A stretch of 54,343 nucleotides of DNA from Candidatus Pollutiaquabacter sp. (GCA_947465495.1 CANIAS010000014.1:1-54343); one strand, 5' to 3'. Shown: positions 17,672-26,688, counted from the first letter of the stretch. The notes: generated from the letters alone by a model not told the origin. Program-made: numbers and translations.

Positions 17672-18289
17672 TTATTCTTCTTCGTGGATTTGTTTGTATT
17701 TGTTAATCAGGCGGTGACCTTTTAACGTCACGATGCCATGTAAAAAATGATCCATCATGGCTATTTGGACCTCTGGAATATTGAATTTTTCGGGAGGGAA
17801 AACCTCAGGATTGAAACCGAGTTCGACTTCTTCCAAGCGCAACCTGGCCATTATTTTGATGTCGAGATTTTCCCGGTATAAACCAGTTTCAATTCCTTGC
17901 CGAAGATTCGCTTCGACATAATCTGTTAGCCGTTTGTTTTTAAATTCCTTGAATTTCATCCACGCACTTGGATAATATTTTTGCATGTCATAAAATACGG
18001 TCGGACGTATCTTGTTCATCATCTTTGACATGGAGTTCATCGCTGATAATAACTCTTGAACAGGATTGGATGACTCGGATCGAATAGTCTCCATTTCACA
18101 TAATTGAAATTCTATCTGTGAACTGGTGATCTCTATAATTAACTTATCCTTTTCGTCGTAGTATTGATAAATAGTCTTCTTCGACATGCCGATGTGTGAC
18201 GCGATATCGTCCATCGTAATGCTCTTTAAGCCATGACGGAAAAATAGTTCTCTGGCACCTTCAATAATACGTTGCTGCTGAATGATCAT
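17672..18289 (-). CDS. TetR/AcrR-family transcriptional regulator of the efflux operon
   Basis: 205 residues. The N-terminal TetR DNA-binding domain (about 5-52) has IIEGARELFFRHGLKSITMDDIASHIGMSKKTIYQYYDEKDKL, whose helix-turn-helix is GMSKKTIYQYY. The rest is the helical ligand and dimer domain. It is the first gene of a run of eight minus-strand genes (regulator, TolC, adaptor, RND pump, adaptor, permease, ATPase, mqnA) with gaps of 2-28 bases. Its promoter carries a 7+7 palindrome overlapping the -33 element, so autorepression relieved by a pump substrate is the natural model. Ligand unknown. Confidence 0.93.
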   Translation of the reverse strand: MIIQQQRIIEGARELFFRHGLKSITMDDIASHIGMSKKTIYQYYDEKDKLIIEITSSQIEFQLCEMETIRSESSNPVQELLSAMNSMSKMMNKIRPTVFYDMQKYYPSAWMKFKEFKNKRLTDYVEANLRQGIETGLYRENLDIKIMARLRLEEVELGFNPEVFPPEKFNIPEVQIAMMDHFLHGIVTLKGHRLINKYKQIHEEE

Positions 18290-18308
18290 GGTGCTGGTAA
18301 TTGCGGCG

Positions 18309-18339
18309 CAAAACTAAGGAAACTATTTTATTACACAAA
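18309..18339 (-). promoter_or_regulatory. Promoter of the tetR-efflux operon
   Basis: On the minus strand TTTG (complement of 18336-18339), exactly 19 bases, then TAGTTTTG (complement of 18309-18316) fits the Bacteroidota TTTG-N19-TAnnTTTG consensus fully. Transcription should start at about 18302, giving a leader of about 13 bases before the ATG at 18289. Confidence 0.8.
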
Positions 18340-18345
18340 GTTTCC
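18318..18345. promoter_or_regulatory. Candidate TetR operator palindrome
   Basis: GGAAACT at 18318-18324 and AGTTTCC at 18339-18345 are perfect inverted repeats with a 14-base centre. They cover the -33 element and the whole spacer of the operon promoter, the position expected for a repressor site. The symmetry is visible in the sequence; recognition by the TetR protein is inferred. Confidence 0.6.
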
Positions 18346-18437
18346 GGCTGTTGTTTTTCAGGAAGGAACTTTCAATCGATTGATGGTTTGTTGCTAAATG
18401 TCTGTAAAGCAAGGTTATGTATCTGAATCTCCTTTTG

Positions 18438-18445
18438 TACCTTTA
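18438..18445 (+). promoter_or_regulatory. Probable -7 box of purB
   Basis: TACCTTTA matches TAnnTTTG except for the last base and ends 18 bases before the ATG at 18464. It lies inside the longer open frame from 18398, supporting the later start. No clear -33 TTTG is seen at the right distance. Confidence 0.4.
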
Positions 18446-18463
18446 TGCCTGAATTTCCAACCA

Positions 18464-19804
18464 ATGCTGAACCCTTTAGACGCGATCTCTCCCATAGATG
18501 GCCGCTACCGTGAACAAACACGTGAACTCTCGGCCTATTTCTCAGAAGCGGCGTTGATCCGCTATCGCTTGCGCGTGGAAGTCGAATACTTGATAGCACT
18601 GTGTCAACATCCTTTGCCTGGTATGCCACAAGTTCCTGCGGAGTCGCTGGAAAAACTTCGATCTTCGTATGTGGAATTTACTGCAGCCGATGCAGCCAAT
18701 GTTAAAGAGGAGGAGCGGATTACCAATCACGACGTAAAAGCACTTGAGTATTTTTTAAAAGGTATTATTGCGGGTACGCCTTTGGAGCCAATCAAGGAGT
18801 TTGTTCACTTCGGATTAACCTCTCAAGACATTAACAATACCGCATTTCCATTGGCAATAAAGGAAGCAGTAAATCAGGTTTATTTGCCTTTGATGAATAA
18901 CCTCGTAGCTAGATTGTCTACGTTTTCAACTGAATGGAATTCCATCGCTATGTTATCGCGTACGCATGGACAACCGGCTTCTCCTACGCGTTTAGGTAAG
19001 GAAATTGGTGTCTTTGTGGAACGACTCTTAAATCAGTTAGAACAACTAAATGCAATTCCCTTCTGCGCCAAATTCGGTGGCGCTACCGGTAATTTTAATG
19101 CACACGTTGTTGCGTATCCTGAAGTTGATTGGAAGCTATTCGCTGATAAATTTGTTGCCGACAAGCTTGGGCTAAAACGACTGCAACGTACTACCCAGAT
19201 TGAACATTACGATCAGCTTTGTGCGCTCTTTGATGCCATGAAGCGGATCAATAATATTCTCATTGATTTGAATCGCGATGTCTGGACCTACATTTCGATG
19301 GATTATTTCAAGCAACGTATCAAGGAAGGAGAGGTCGGTTCATCGGCAATGCCGCATAAGGTCAATCCAATTGATTTCGAAAACTCCGAAGGGAATTTGG
19401 GAATGGCCAATGCATTGCTGGAACATCTTTCGGCCAAACTTCCTATCAGTCGTTTACAGCGTGATCTGACTGATTCTACAGTTTTGCGAAATGTCGGTGT
19501 ACCATTTGCTCATACATTGATTGCGTTCAAATCTTTGATGCGCGGACTGGATAAACTTATTGTCAACAAAGAGGCCATTGACCGTGATCTTGAAAATAAC
19601 TGGTCGGTAGTGGCGGAAGCTATTCAGACGATCCTTCGACGGGAAGGGATTGCCAATCCCTACGAACAACTCAAGGCACTTACGCGTAAGAATACCGCGG
19701 TGACTGCTTCCTCCTTGCACGAGTTTATTGATTCGCTTGATGTTCGTCCGGAAGTTAAAACGCAGCTGAAATCCATTACGCCTTTTAATTACACCGGAAT
19801 CTAA
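18464..19804 (+). CDS. purB: Adenylosuccinate lyase
   Basis: 446 residues from the ATG at 18464 (MLNPLDAISPIDGRYREQ), the conserved N-terminus of this family; an in-frame ATG at 18398 would add 22 residues without family resemblance. The enzyme acts twice in purine synthesis: it releases fumarate from SAICAR and from adenylosuccinate. Visible signatures are SRTHGQPASPTRLGKE (catalytic His region), the flexible loop GSSAMPHKVNPIDFENSEGN with the catalytic serine, and SVVAEAIQTILRREG late in the chain. The length and the E. coli-like PIDGRY start put it in the long PurB subgroup. The glycosyltransferase gene follows after 3 bases. Confidence 0.95.
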   Translation: MLNPLDAISPIDGRYREQTRELSAYFSEAALIRYRLRVEVEYLIALCQHPLPGMPQVPAESLEKLRSSYVEFTAADAANVKEEERITNHDVKALEYFLKGIIAGTPLEPIKEFVHFGLTSQDINNTAFPLAIKEAVNQVYLPLMNNLVARLSTFSTEWNSIAMLSRTHGQPASPTRLGKEIGVFVERLLNQLEQLNAIPFCAKFGGATGNFNAHVVAYPEVDWKLFADKFVADKLGLKRLQRTTQIEHYDQLCALFDAMKRINNILIDLNRDVWTYISMDYFKQRIKEGEVGSSAMPHKVNPIDFENSEGNLGMANALLEHLSAKLPISRLQRDLTDSTVLRNVGVPFAHTLIAFKSLMRGLDKLIVNKEAIDRDLENNWSVVAEAIQTILRREGIANPYEQLKALTRKNTAVTASSLHEFIDSLDVRPEVKTQLKSITPFNYTGI

Positions 19805-19807
19805 TTC

Positions 19808-20680
19808 ATGAAAGTTAGCGGATTCACTTTTATCAGGAACGCTGTTCGTCTGGATTATCCGATTGTTGAAGCTATCACCTCCATTTTGCCGATTTGTGAT
19901 GAATTCATTGTCATGGTTGGTAATTCTGACGATGAAACGCGTCAGCTGATAGAATCCATCAATTCCCCCAAGATCCGTATTTACGATAGTACCTGGGACG
20001 AATCTCTGAGAAGTGGAGGCAGAGTACTCGCCGTGGAAACTAATAAAGCGTTTTCCAAAATCGCTACGGATACGAACTGGGCGTTCTATATTCAGGGAGA
20101 CGAGGTGATGCACGAAGATTATTTGCAAGTGCTTCGCGATGCCATGCTTCATTATCTCAATGATGATGATGTGGAAGGACTGTTGTTGAAATACCTCCAT
20201 TTCTATGGCTCCTACGATTTTGTTGGTGATTCTGCAAGGTGGTACCGGAAGGAGATTCGTATTGTCAAATACAATCAAGGAATCACCTCGTTCCGGGATG
20301 CGCAGGGGTTCAGAAAAAATGATCGACTTATCCGCGTTAAAGAAGTAGATGCTGTCATGCATCATTATGGTTGGGTCAAGCCACCGGAAAAGCAGCAGGA
20401 AAAGCAGCAACAGTTCCATCGGCTTTGGCACAACGATGAAAAGGTAAAAGTGATGGTGGGCACCGCTCAACGTTTTGATTATTCCTCGATTGATTCATTG
20501 GCCCGTTTTTCAGGATCTCATCCTGGTGTGATGAAATCCCGCATTCAACAAAAGAATTGGAAGTTTGATTTTGATCCAACGAAAAAGAAACTATCGTTGA
20601 AGTCAAGGTTCAAGCAATGGGTAGAAAGAAACACCGGATGGCGTATCGGCGAATACAAGAATTACAAACTAATCCGCTGA
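19808..20680 (+). CDS. Glycosyltransferase family 2-like protein
   Basis: 290 residues, no signal peptide or membrane segment. The N-terminus FTFIRNAVRLDYPIVEAITS and then CDEFIVMVGNSDDETRQLIE are a nucleotide-sugar binding half of a GT-A fold. The metal-binding position is in WAFYIQGDEVMHED (about 95-108), where QGDEV replaces a classical DXD, as in related glycosyltransferases with QADEV. The second half has GSYDFVGDSARWYRKEIRIV and a basic C-terminal tail. It begins 3 bases after purB stops, so it is cotranscribed. The acceptor is unknown; a cell-envelope glycan is likely by family but not shown. Confidence 0.75.
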   Translation: MKVSGFTFIRNAVRLDYPIVEAITSILPICDEFIVMVGNSDDETRQLIESINSPKIRIYDSTWDESLRSGGRVLAVETNKAFSKIATDTNWAFYIQGDEVMHEDYLQVLRDAMLHYLNDDDVEGLLLKYLHFYGSYDFVGDSARWYRKEIRIVKYNQGITSFRDAQGFRKNDRLIRVKEVDAVMHHYGWVKPPEKQQEKQQQFHRLWHNDEKVKVMVGTAQRFDYSSIDSLARFSGSHPGVMKSRIQQKNWKFDFDPTKKKLSLKSRFKQWVERNTGWRIGEYKNYKLIR

Positions 20681-20695
20681 TTGGTCGCGATTCAG

Positions 20696-21418
20696 TTATT
20701 CCCAACCACTGGCCAAAACATCCGCCAGATGCATAATTTTGATGGGTTTACCTTGCTTTTTAAGATAACCTTGCATGTGCATCAGACAAGACATGTCGGA
20801 TGAAATAATGTAATCAGCTTTTGTCGCTTCTACATTTATTACTTTCTGTTCCGCCATACCCACGGCAATAGGCTCATATTTTACCGAAAACGTACCCCCG
20901 AAGCCACAACAGGTTTCGGTATCTACCATCTCTATTAATTCTAACCCTTTTACGTTTGCAAGCAAGGTGCGCGGTTCCTGTTTAATGCCAACTTCACGAA
21001 GTCCGCTACAGGAGTCGTGATAGGTTACTTTTCCATCAAAGTGAGCCCCGAAATCAGTTACCTTCAAGATGTTTACCAGGAAGTCGCTCAATTCGTAGAT
21101 GTTCCGTTGAACAGATTTGCATTCTGTACGCAGCGTAGTGTTGTGGAATAATTCTCCGTAATAATTTTTTACCATTCCCACGCAAGAAGCGGATGGTGAA
21201 ACGATGTAACGATCGTTTGGAAAATCCTTAATAAATTTTTCGCCAACATCTTTGCATTGGTCCCAATAACCCGCGTTAAAAGCTGGTTGTCCGCAGCACG
21301 TCTGGTTGGGGTTGTAATTAACTGTACAGCCAGCTTTTTCCAAGACACGCACCATGTTCCAGGCCGTAGTGGGATAGAGTTGGTCAATGAAGCACGGAAT
21401 GAAGATATCTACAAGCAT
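20696..21418 (-). CDS. lutA: LutA-like (Fe-S)-binding protein with two CCG domains
   Basis: 240 residues from the ATG at 21418. The open frame continues upstream to 21499, but that part overlaps the MFS gene and is Cys-rich without family resemblance. Two CCG (DUF224) domains are seen: CFIDQLYPTTAWNMVRVLEK with QTCCGQPAFN, and HDSCSGLREVGI with ETCCGFGGTFSVKY and SSDMSCLMHM. Such proteins ligate an Fe-S cluster and act with LutB and LutC in L-lactate oxidation, or as heterodisulfide-reductase-like or GlcF-like subunits. LutB and LutC are not next to it here. It lies 19 bases downstream of the MFS transporter, so a lactate or related carboxylate role is only inferred. Confidence 0.8.
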   Translation of the reverse strand: MLVDIFIPCFIDQLYPTTAWNMVRVLEKAGCTVNYNPNQTCCGQPAFNAGYWDQCKDVGEKFIKDFPNDRYIVSPSASCVGMVKNYYGELFHNTTLRTECKSVQRNIYELSDFLVNILKVTDFGAHFDGKVTYHDSCSGLREVGIKQEPRTLLANVKGLELIEMVDTETCCGFGGTFSVKYEPIAVGMAEQKVINVEATKADYIISSDMSCLMHMQGYLKKQGKPIKIMHLADVLASGWE

Positions 21419-21437
21419 GGTATGACGATGGAGTGTG

Positions 21438-22760
21438 TCAGGAATGATGAGGTTGCAGTTCCTGCTGTTTGCCAACACGCAACAGCAAGATAAGTCCAAT
21501 GACGAAAAACGAGGCGATGATCAGGATGCTATTTCGCATGCTTCCGGTGGACTCATTGATGTAGCCAAATAAAAAGGTGCCAATCACTATCCCGACTTTT
21601 TCACATACATCGAAGAAACTGAAATAAGATGCATGGTCGGTAGTGGATGGTAGTAGTTTGGAGTAGGTGGATCGAGAAAGGGATTGAATGCCACCCATCA
21701 CCAGTCCAACGAAGGCCGCTAAACCAATAAACATGTTCTGCTCGTTGACGCCGAATCGTTTGTCGCAAAACCAAGCCCCGATACTAATTAGAATCCAGGC
21801 GAAGATGGCAATGCCGATTGATTTCAGATTACCTAATTTGAAAGATAGGAAAGAGAAGAGGTAGGCGCCTCCAATGGCCACAAATTGGATAATAAGAATA
21901 ATCATGATTAGGATGGAGGAGTCTAGGTGTAATTCTCCATCACCAAAGAGCGTCGCAACATACATTACAGTTTGTACGCCCATGTTATAGAAGAAGTAGG
22001 ACAAAAGGAAGTCGCTTAATCGGCGTGAATGCCGTAAATCGTACCATACTTTTCGCAATTCTTTATAACCATTGAATAGGTAGTGACCGCTTTCTCGAAG
22101 ATTGCTTCGTTCTTCCGGAAGATGATAAAATGTAATCTGCGCAAATCCGAACCACCAGATTCCAACCAATACAAACGCCAGCCGAGTTGCCAAGCCATTA
22201 CTGATGCCTCCGTACCATTCCGGAAAAAGGATCATCGTCAGGGAGAAAATTAGCAACAAGGAACTACCTATATAGCCCATGGCAAATCCTTTCGCGCTGA
22301 CTTTGTCTTGTTCGTCAGCAGCAGCAATTTCCGGCAGGAAAGCATTGTAAAATACGATGCTGCCGGAGAATCCAATCGCTGCTAACATGGATCCTAGAAT
22401 GCCGATCCATAATCTGTCTATCGAATCAAAGAAGTATAGACAAGTACACGCAGCTGCGCCAAGGGTGCAGAAAAAATACATGAATGATTTCTTGCGCCCT
22501 GAGTAATCGGCGATGGATGAAAGTAATGGGTTCAGGAATGCGATTAGCAAGAAGGCAGCTGAAATAGCATACGTTTGCAACGAGTTGCTGTCGAACACTC
22601 GTCCAAGAAATTTCACAGTGGAAGTATCACCCTGACTAGTTACAGCGTGGAAATATATTGGAAAGAGGGCAGAAGTGATGACTAACGAATAGGCCGAGTT
22701 CGCCCAGTCGTACATAGTCCAGGCGGAGATGATTTTTTTATGTTGGTTGTCCTTGTTCAT
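21438..22760 (-). CDS. MFS transporter, UMF1/Atg22-like family
   Basis: 440 residues with about 11-12 hydrophobic helices. The N-terminal SAWTMYDWANSAYSLVITSALFPIYF is the hallmark of the UMF1 (Atg22-like) group, and GGIQSLSRSTYSKLLP between helices 8 and 9 is a second conserved motif. NAFLPEIA is a third. Members are inner-membrane secondary transporters, some moving amino acids, but most bacterial ones have no assigned substrate. A LutA-like gene follows after 19 bases, which weakly suggests an organic acid. A degenerate -7-like sequence lies about 15 bases before the ATG. Confidence 0.88.
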   Translation of the reverse strand: MNKDNQHKKIISAWTMYDWANSAYSLVITSALFPIYFHAVTSQGDTSTVKFLGRVFDSNSLQTYAISAAFLLIAFLNPLLSSIADYSGRKKSFMYFFCTLGAAACTCLYFFDSIDRLWIGILGSMLAAIGFSGSIVFYNAFLPEIAAADEQDKVSAKGFAMGYIGSSLLLIFSLTMILFPEWYGGISNGLATRLAFVLVGIWWFGFAQITFYHLPEERSNLRESGHYLFNGYKELRKVWYDLRHSRRLSDFLLSYFFYNMGVQTVMYVATLFGDGELHLDSSILIMIILIIQFVAIGGAYLFSFLSFKLGNLKSIGIAIFAWILISIGAWFCDKRFGVNEQNMFIGLAAFVGLVMGGIQSLSRSTYSKLLPSTTDHASYFSFFDVCEKVGIVIGTFLFGYINESTGSMRNSILIIASFFVIGLILLLRVGKQQELQPHHS

Positions 22761-22811
22761 GGATGTGCTACAAGGTAATGAAAAAACCAGGTGAAGTCTG
22801 ACGGCTCATGG

Positions 22812-23840
22812 TCAAACTGCCCTGTAGGACTTAATGGTATCCACGTAGAATTTCACTTTTTCTTTTTCGATATCCGGATAAAGTCCGTGGCCTAGATTAG
22901 CGATGTGACGGTGAGGGCCAAATCGTTTTAACATGCGATGCGTTTCTGTACGGATAGTCTCATGATCTGCATACAGTAAACACGGGTCCATATTTCCTTG
23001 AAGTGTTTTCTTGTTACCTATCAGTTCGCGCGACAATTCAATTTCCATGTTCCAATCCAATCCGATTACCTCACATGGTAATTTACCCATCGCCTCTCTT
23101 GCAAAGAATGCACCTTTTGCAAAAACCACCACAGGTACTTCCGTAATGGCTTCACAAATTCGTCGGATGTAACGCAAGGAGAATTCTTCGTACTGTTCGG
23201 GTGATAGAAGACCCGCCCAGGAGTCAAATAGTTGCACAATATCAGCTCCTGAGCTGATTTGACCTTTGAGGTAGTTGATGGTGCTTAAGGTAATTTTTTC
23301 CAGCAGTCGGTGTGATAGTGCTGGTTCTGTATAGAGAAATTTCTTGGACACTGAGAATGTTTTACTTCCTCTGCCTTCAACCATGTACGCTAAAATAGTC
23401 CAAGGAGCACCAGCGAATCCAATCAATGGAACACGGCCGGCCAGGTTTTTCTTGGTAATCTGTAAGGCATCCATCACGTATTGAAGATCTTCTGGGGATG
23501 CGATTTTGAGTCGATCGATGTCAGCGCCGTTTCGGATGGTTTGCTCGAATGTTGGTCCTTTTGCTTCAACGACCTCGTAGCTCAATCCCATTGCTTCGGG
23601 AATGACCAGGATGTCTGAAAAAATAATGGCTGCATCAACCCCGAGTATATCAACAGGTTGTATAGTTACTTCCGCCGCAAGCTCAGGAGTTTCCACCAAC
23701 TGCTTGAAGCCGCCCACTTGTTCACGCACTGCACGGTATTCCGGTAGTACCCTGCCCGCTTGTCTCATCAACCAAACGGGTGTACGTTCAGTCTTCTCGC
23801 CACGGGCTGCTCGTAATAATAAATCGTTCTGTAATTGCAT
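22812..23840 (-). CDS. hemE: Uroporphyrinogen decarboxylase
   Basis: 342 residues from the ATG at 23840 ([15 protein letters not shown]), the usual family start. A frame beginning at 23858 includes the promoter -7 box in its coding part, so it is rejected. HemE removes four carboxylates from uroporphyrinogen III to give coproporphyrinogen III in heme synthesis. The signature [16 protein letters not shown] lies at 21-36, followed by [12 protein letters not shown] with the catalytic aspartate, [15 protein letters not shown] and GLDWNM, ending in [15 protein letters not shown]. Cytoplasmic. No other hem gene adjoins it in the window. Confidence 0.96.
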   Translation of the reverse strand: MQLQNDLLLRAARGEKTERTPVWLMRQAGRVLPEYRAVREQVGGFKQLVETPELAAEVTIQPVDILGVDAAIIFSDILVIPEAMGLSYEVVEAKGPTFEQTIRNGADIDRLKIASPEDLQYVMDALQITKKNLAGRVPLIGFAGAPWTILAYMVEGRGSKTFSVSKKFLYTEPALSHRLLEKITLSTINYLKGQISSGADIVQLFDSWAGLLSPEQYEEFSLRYIRRICEAITEVPVVVFAKGAFFAREAMGKLPCEVIGLDWNMEIELSRELIGNKKTLQGNMDPCLLYADHETIRTETHRMLKRFGPHRHIANLGHGLYPDIEKEKVKFYVDTIKSYRAV

Positions 23841-23845
23841 CCGTG

Positions 23846-23853
23846 CAAAGGTA
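23846..23853 (-). promoter_or_regulatory. -7 box of hemE
   Basis: TACCTTTG on the minus strand matches TAnnTTTG exactly and ends 5 bases before the ATG at 23840, so the mRNA should start at or next to the start codon. No matching -33 TTTG is evident. Confidence 0.6.
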
Positions 23854-23903
23854 ATCATTTCACGTCGTTGAAAATCGTCTCACTCACTATCGGTAGGGTG
23901 ATG

Positions 23904-25700
23904 TTAGAAATAATTTACGATTCCAAAATGAACCTTTCCGCTTTTCAATTGGAAGGGCTGGTCTTGTTGCCTACCCAAAGCATAGCTTACGGAAAGTATA
24001 CCTAATTTGGTTTGGAAATTATACCCTGTTCCTAGACCAATCGGAGTGTCATTCAGGTATCCCCCCGTTACATTTCGTTCGTACCATGCTCCATTGACAA
24101 AGCAAAAGAAAAAGGAGTTGATGTCAGTGAGGTACCGGTATTCGACAGAAAGTATACTGAACGTAGAAGCGAAAATCGACTCTTCGTCGAACCCGCGCAG
24201 ACTTTTTAGTCCTCCAATTCTGTATAATTCGTTATCGAACAACTGGTCGTTGTATATGAAAGCACTTTTGCATGATATGGCTGCTACATGTCGACCTTTT
24301 ATAGGTCGATAATAGTTGACAGACAAAGCGGCTTGGTATTGCGTGCTGAAAAGATCAAGACCTTCGTAAGCGACCGGGTTGATCCCTTGGTTTTTACTGA
24401 TAGTTCGGGTGCCAATTTGGAAGGCGAAGTCAGTTTGAATTCCTCGGCGCGGATTTAATCGGTAATCCAATTCTTCAAAATGAACATTTGCTCCGTAGCC
24501 AGTCACCGATATGTCGGCATACGTAGGCAATGTGGTGGTATTCTCTAGTCCACTGGTGGATTGTAAATTGCTTTGTTTATTAGTGATGAATGCCTTCACG
24601 AAGTTGTTGCCTTTCAAGGTAAATATGACTCCAAGATTTTTATCTACGTCAACGTACAAGGTGTCACGTTTATATAGATTGATGAAGGCATCTACGCCCA
24701 GCGGCGTATTAAACAAAAAAGGGTAGTTGACGTGAAAGCGTAGGTCCTGTGAGCGCGGCGGTACTTGTCGCCAGTTTAATTCAATGGCTTCTCCGCGTTT
24801 AAAAGAATTCTGAAGCTTAAGATGCACTTCTCCGGTTAGGCTCGTTTTGCCTTGACCATCGGCATTCGGTAATAACCCAATTACGCCATCAAATTGACTG
24901 GCTTTTTTTGGTTCAAGAAATAAATCTAGCCGGTTGTACTTCTCGCTGAAGAGGATACTGGTTGGTCGGACGGCATTCACAAATGGCAATTCACGTAATC
25001 GTGTATCAATACGTCGCACCAATGATTCGTTGTACGCATCTCCTGGTCGTATACCGAGATAATTATAAAGGTAGACCGGTGTCACAACCATTGGTCCGTT
25101 GATTCTAACACTATCGATTAGAGTATAGCGCCCCTTGTCCAAATTAAGGCGAGCGACCATTCGTTCATTGTTAATCGTAAAACTGTCTAGTTTTACTTGG
25201 GCGAACGGATAGCCGGTGTTTTCACATTTTTCTATGATTCCTTCTGTGATTTTTGAAATTCTGGCTGACGATATGGGGATTCCTTCGAACGAATTATTTC
25301 GAAAGGTAGCAGGGATGAATTCAGTAGACACATTTCCAGTTTTCAATTCCGCCCACCGGTATCGTTCTCCTAGATACAGCCAAGCAAACAAGGTGTCTTT
25401 AATGACGATGAATGAATCGATGGATGCTGCTACATAGCCGTCAGCGCGCAGGCAGTTGACACCAACTTTAAGTACATTCATGGACTGCAGGGAATCCTTT
25501 GCTGTTTGGTTGGAGAAACAAGATTTGATGATGCGTTGGTCGGCGGAATCTTTACATATAATGATCGATGAAATTTTACGCTCACCGTTAGCATGGAGTG
25601 TTAGCGTCATCGAAATTACGAACCATAGTTTAGTTAGTAGTACGCTGGCGGATCGGCCATACGTAACTAAAATTCGTTTTGACAGCATATGGTTAGCCAT
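23904..25700 (-). CDS. BamA/TamA-superfamily outer membrane protein
   Basis: 598 residues. A signal-like hydrophobic stretch lies at about 18-37 (SVLLTKLWFVISMTLTLHA). The region 100-260 is POTRA-like (YTLIDSVRINGPMVVTPVYL, then GIRPGDAYNESLVRRIDTRL), and 265-598 a 16-strand barrel. The barrel contains the superfamily motif GLKSLRGFDEESIFAS (the RGF lock) and ends in the aromatic HFGIVNYF. It is shorter than BamA, with perhaps one or two POTRAs, and is closer to TamA-like or two-partner-secretion-like surface antigens. An alternative ATG at 25688 would avoid the 8-base overlap with ung. Cotranscription with ung is likely. Cargo unknown. Confidence 0.82.
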   Translation of the reverse strand: MANHMLSKRILVTYGRSASVLLTKLWFVISMTLTLHANGERKISSIIICKDSADQRIIKSCFSNQTAKDSLQSMNVLKVGVNCLRADGYVAASIDSFIVIKDTLFAWLYLGERYRWAELKTGNVSTEFIPATFRNNSFEGIPISSARISKITEGIIEKCENTGYPFAQVKLDSFTINNERMVARLNLDKGRYTLIDSVRINGPMVVTPVYLYNYLGIRPGDAYNESLVRRIDTRLRELPFVNAVRPTSILFSEKYNRLDLFLEPKKASQFDGVIGLLPNADGQGKTSLTGEVHLKLQNSFKRGEAIELNWRQVPPRSQDLRFHVNYPFLFNTPLGVDAFINLYKRDTLYVDVDKNLGVIFTLKGNNFVKAFITNKQSNLQSTSGLENTTTLPTYADISVTGYGANVHFEELDYRLNPRRGIQTDFAFQIGTRTISKNQGINPVAYEGLDLFSTQYQAALSVNYYRPIKGRHVAAISCKSAFIYNDQLFDNELYRIGGLKSLRGFDEESIFASTFSILSVEYRYLTDINSFFFCFVNGAWYERNVTGGYLNDTPIGLGTGYNFQTKLGILSVSYALGRQQDQPFQLKSGKVHFGIVNYF

Positions 25701-26382
25701 CGATTCTCCAATCGATTGCCGAACGATTTTGCTTTACTAGTAAATCGTTGGTTGTTTTGAAATGATTGCATCCAAAAAATCCTCGATACGCAGAGAAGGG
25801 TGAAGGATGAGCAGCCTTTAAGATGTAGTGTCTTTCCGCATCAATTAAGGGTTCTTTTGCTTGTGCAAATTTACCCCATAGAAGAAAGATGATTCCGTCG
25901 CGTTGTTCAGATAGTCGTCGGATGACTGCATCGGTTAAAATTTCCCATCCTTTTTTCTGATGTGATCCTGGCTTATTACCTTCTACGGTCAGCGTGGAAT
26001 TTAATAGCAGAACGCCTTGCTGAGTCCATTTTTCTAAATTGCCATTTCGTGAAATTGGCCATCCGAATTCATGGTTCAATTCTTTGTAGATGTTGAGCAA
26101 GGACGGTGGAAGTGGAATTCCTTCAGGTACAGAAAAACTCAGCCCGTGAGCCTGTTTCGGCCCATGATAAGGATCTTGACCGAGTATGACGACGTTAACT
26201 TGTTCAAATGGTGTTTGATTAAAAGCAGAAAAGATCGATGGCAAAGGGGGGTAAATGACCTTTCCTGCTTGTATCTCTGACTCCAGGAAGTAGTTCAATT
26301 CGTGAAAATAAGCTGCTGCGAATTCGTCGTGTAATTGCTCCATCCAGCTGGAGGGAATAATTGGTTGTACAGCAGTCAACAT
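25693..26382 (-). CDS. ung: Uracil-DNA glycosylase, family 1
   Basis: 229 residues. It removes uracil from DNA as the first step of base-excision repair in the cytoplasm. The catalytic water-activating motif VVILGQDPYHGPKQAHGLSF includes Asp70, and the minor-groove loop HPSPFSAYRGF at 192-202 includes the catalytic histidine. LLLNSTLTV and the uracil-binding LLWGKFAQ are also present. The length and all motifs agree with family 1 enzymes of the E. coli Ung type. The gene's 3' end overlaps the BamA-like gene start by 8 bases. Confidence 0.97.
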   Translation of the reverse strand: MLTAVQPIIPSSWMEQLHDEFAAAYFHELNYFLESEIQAGKVIYPPLPSIFSAFNQTPFEQVNVVILGQDPYHGPKQAHGLSFSVPEGIPLPPSLLNIYKELNHEFGWPISRNGNLEKWTQQGVLLLNSTLTVEGNKPGSHQKKGWEILTDAVIRRLSEQRDGIIFLLWGKFAQAKEPLIDAERHYILKAAHPSPFSAYRGFFGCNHFKTTNDLLVKQNRSAIDWRIDG

Positions 26383-26453
26383 AGGCTATCGAGGACTCGA
26401 AAGTAATGAATCTAACGAGGAACATGGTGCTTTATTCTGTTGATAACTCCGAC

Positions 26454-26483
26454 TTTGAAATCTGTCAGGATATCCTAAATTTG
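26454..26483 (+). promoter_or_regulatory. Promoter of the 44-residue lipoprotein gene
   Basis: TTTG at 26454-26457, 18 bases, then TAAATTTG at 26476-26483 matches the Bacteroidota consensus. The start site would be at about 26490, giving a leader of about 64 bases before the ATG at 26554. Confidence 0.7.
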
Positions 26484-26553
26484 CACATCTTGTCATCAAG
26501 ATAAAAATTACTTACCAAGTATTACGTTTCAACTAGCAAACACGCCTTTAACA

Positions 26554-26688
26554 ATGAAAAAAATCACTCGGGCTGTACTATTGTTGGCTGTCATTGCCGC
26601 TCTGTTCGCATCCTGCAAAGCTCACGAAAGATGTCCAGCGTACGGCCAGATTAATAAATCTAATACGCGACATACCATAATCGGTTGA
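26554..26688 (+). CDS. Very small lipoprotein (44 residues) with CPAYG motif
   Basis: The reading frame 26554-26688 encodes a short protein starting MKKITRAVLLLAVIAALFAS. A lipobox (LFASC, Cys21) is followed by a mature part of only 24 residues: KAHERCPAYGQ, then a polar basic tail. It is flanked by a consensus promoter and a good intrinsic terminator and is therefore a stand-alone transcription unit, which supports it being real despite its size. After processing, the lipidated peptide would carry one further cysteine (Cys27) in CPAYG. No function can be assigned. A signal sequence with almost no mature domain is typical of small Bacteroidota lipoproteins or lysis-type peptides; the CPAYG motif looks conserved-like but was not searched. 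Confidence 0.7.
   Translation: MKKITRAVLLLAVIAALFASCKAHERCPAYGQINKSNTRHTIIG

Noticed and set aside
18398-18463. Upstream ATG start for purB
   Set aside because: The extra 22 residues are unlike the family and contain the -7 box.
19454-20470. 338-codon open frame antisense to purB and the glycosyltransferase
   Set aside because: It spans two genes with clear protein motifs on the plus strand; the product is low in recognisable features.
21419-21499. N-terminal extension of the LutA-like protein
   Set aside because: It overlaps the MFS gene and does not resemble the family; ATG 21418 fits.
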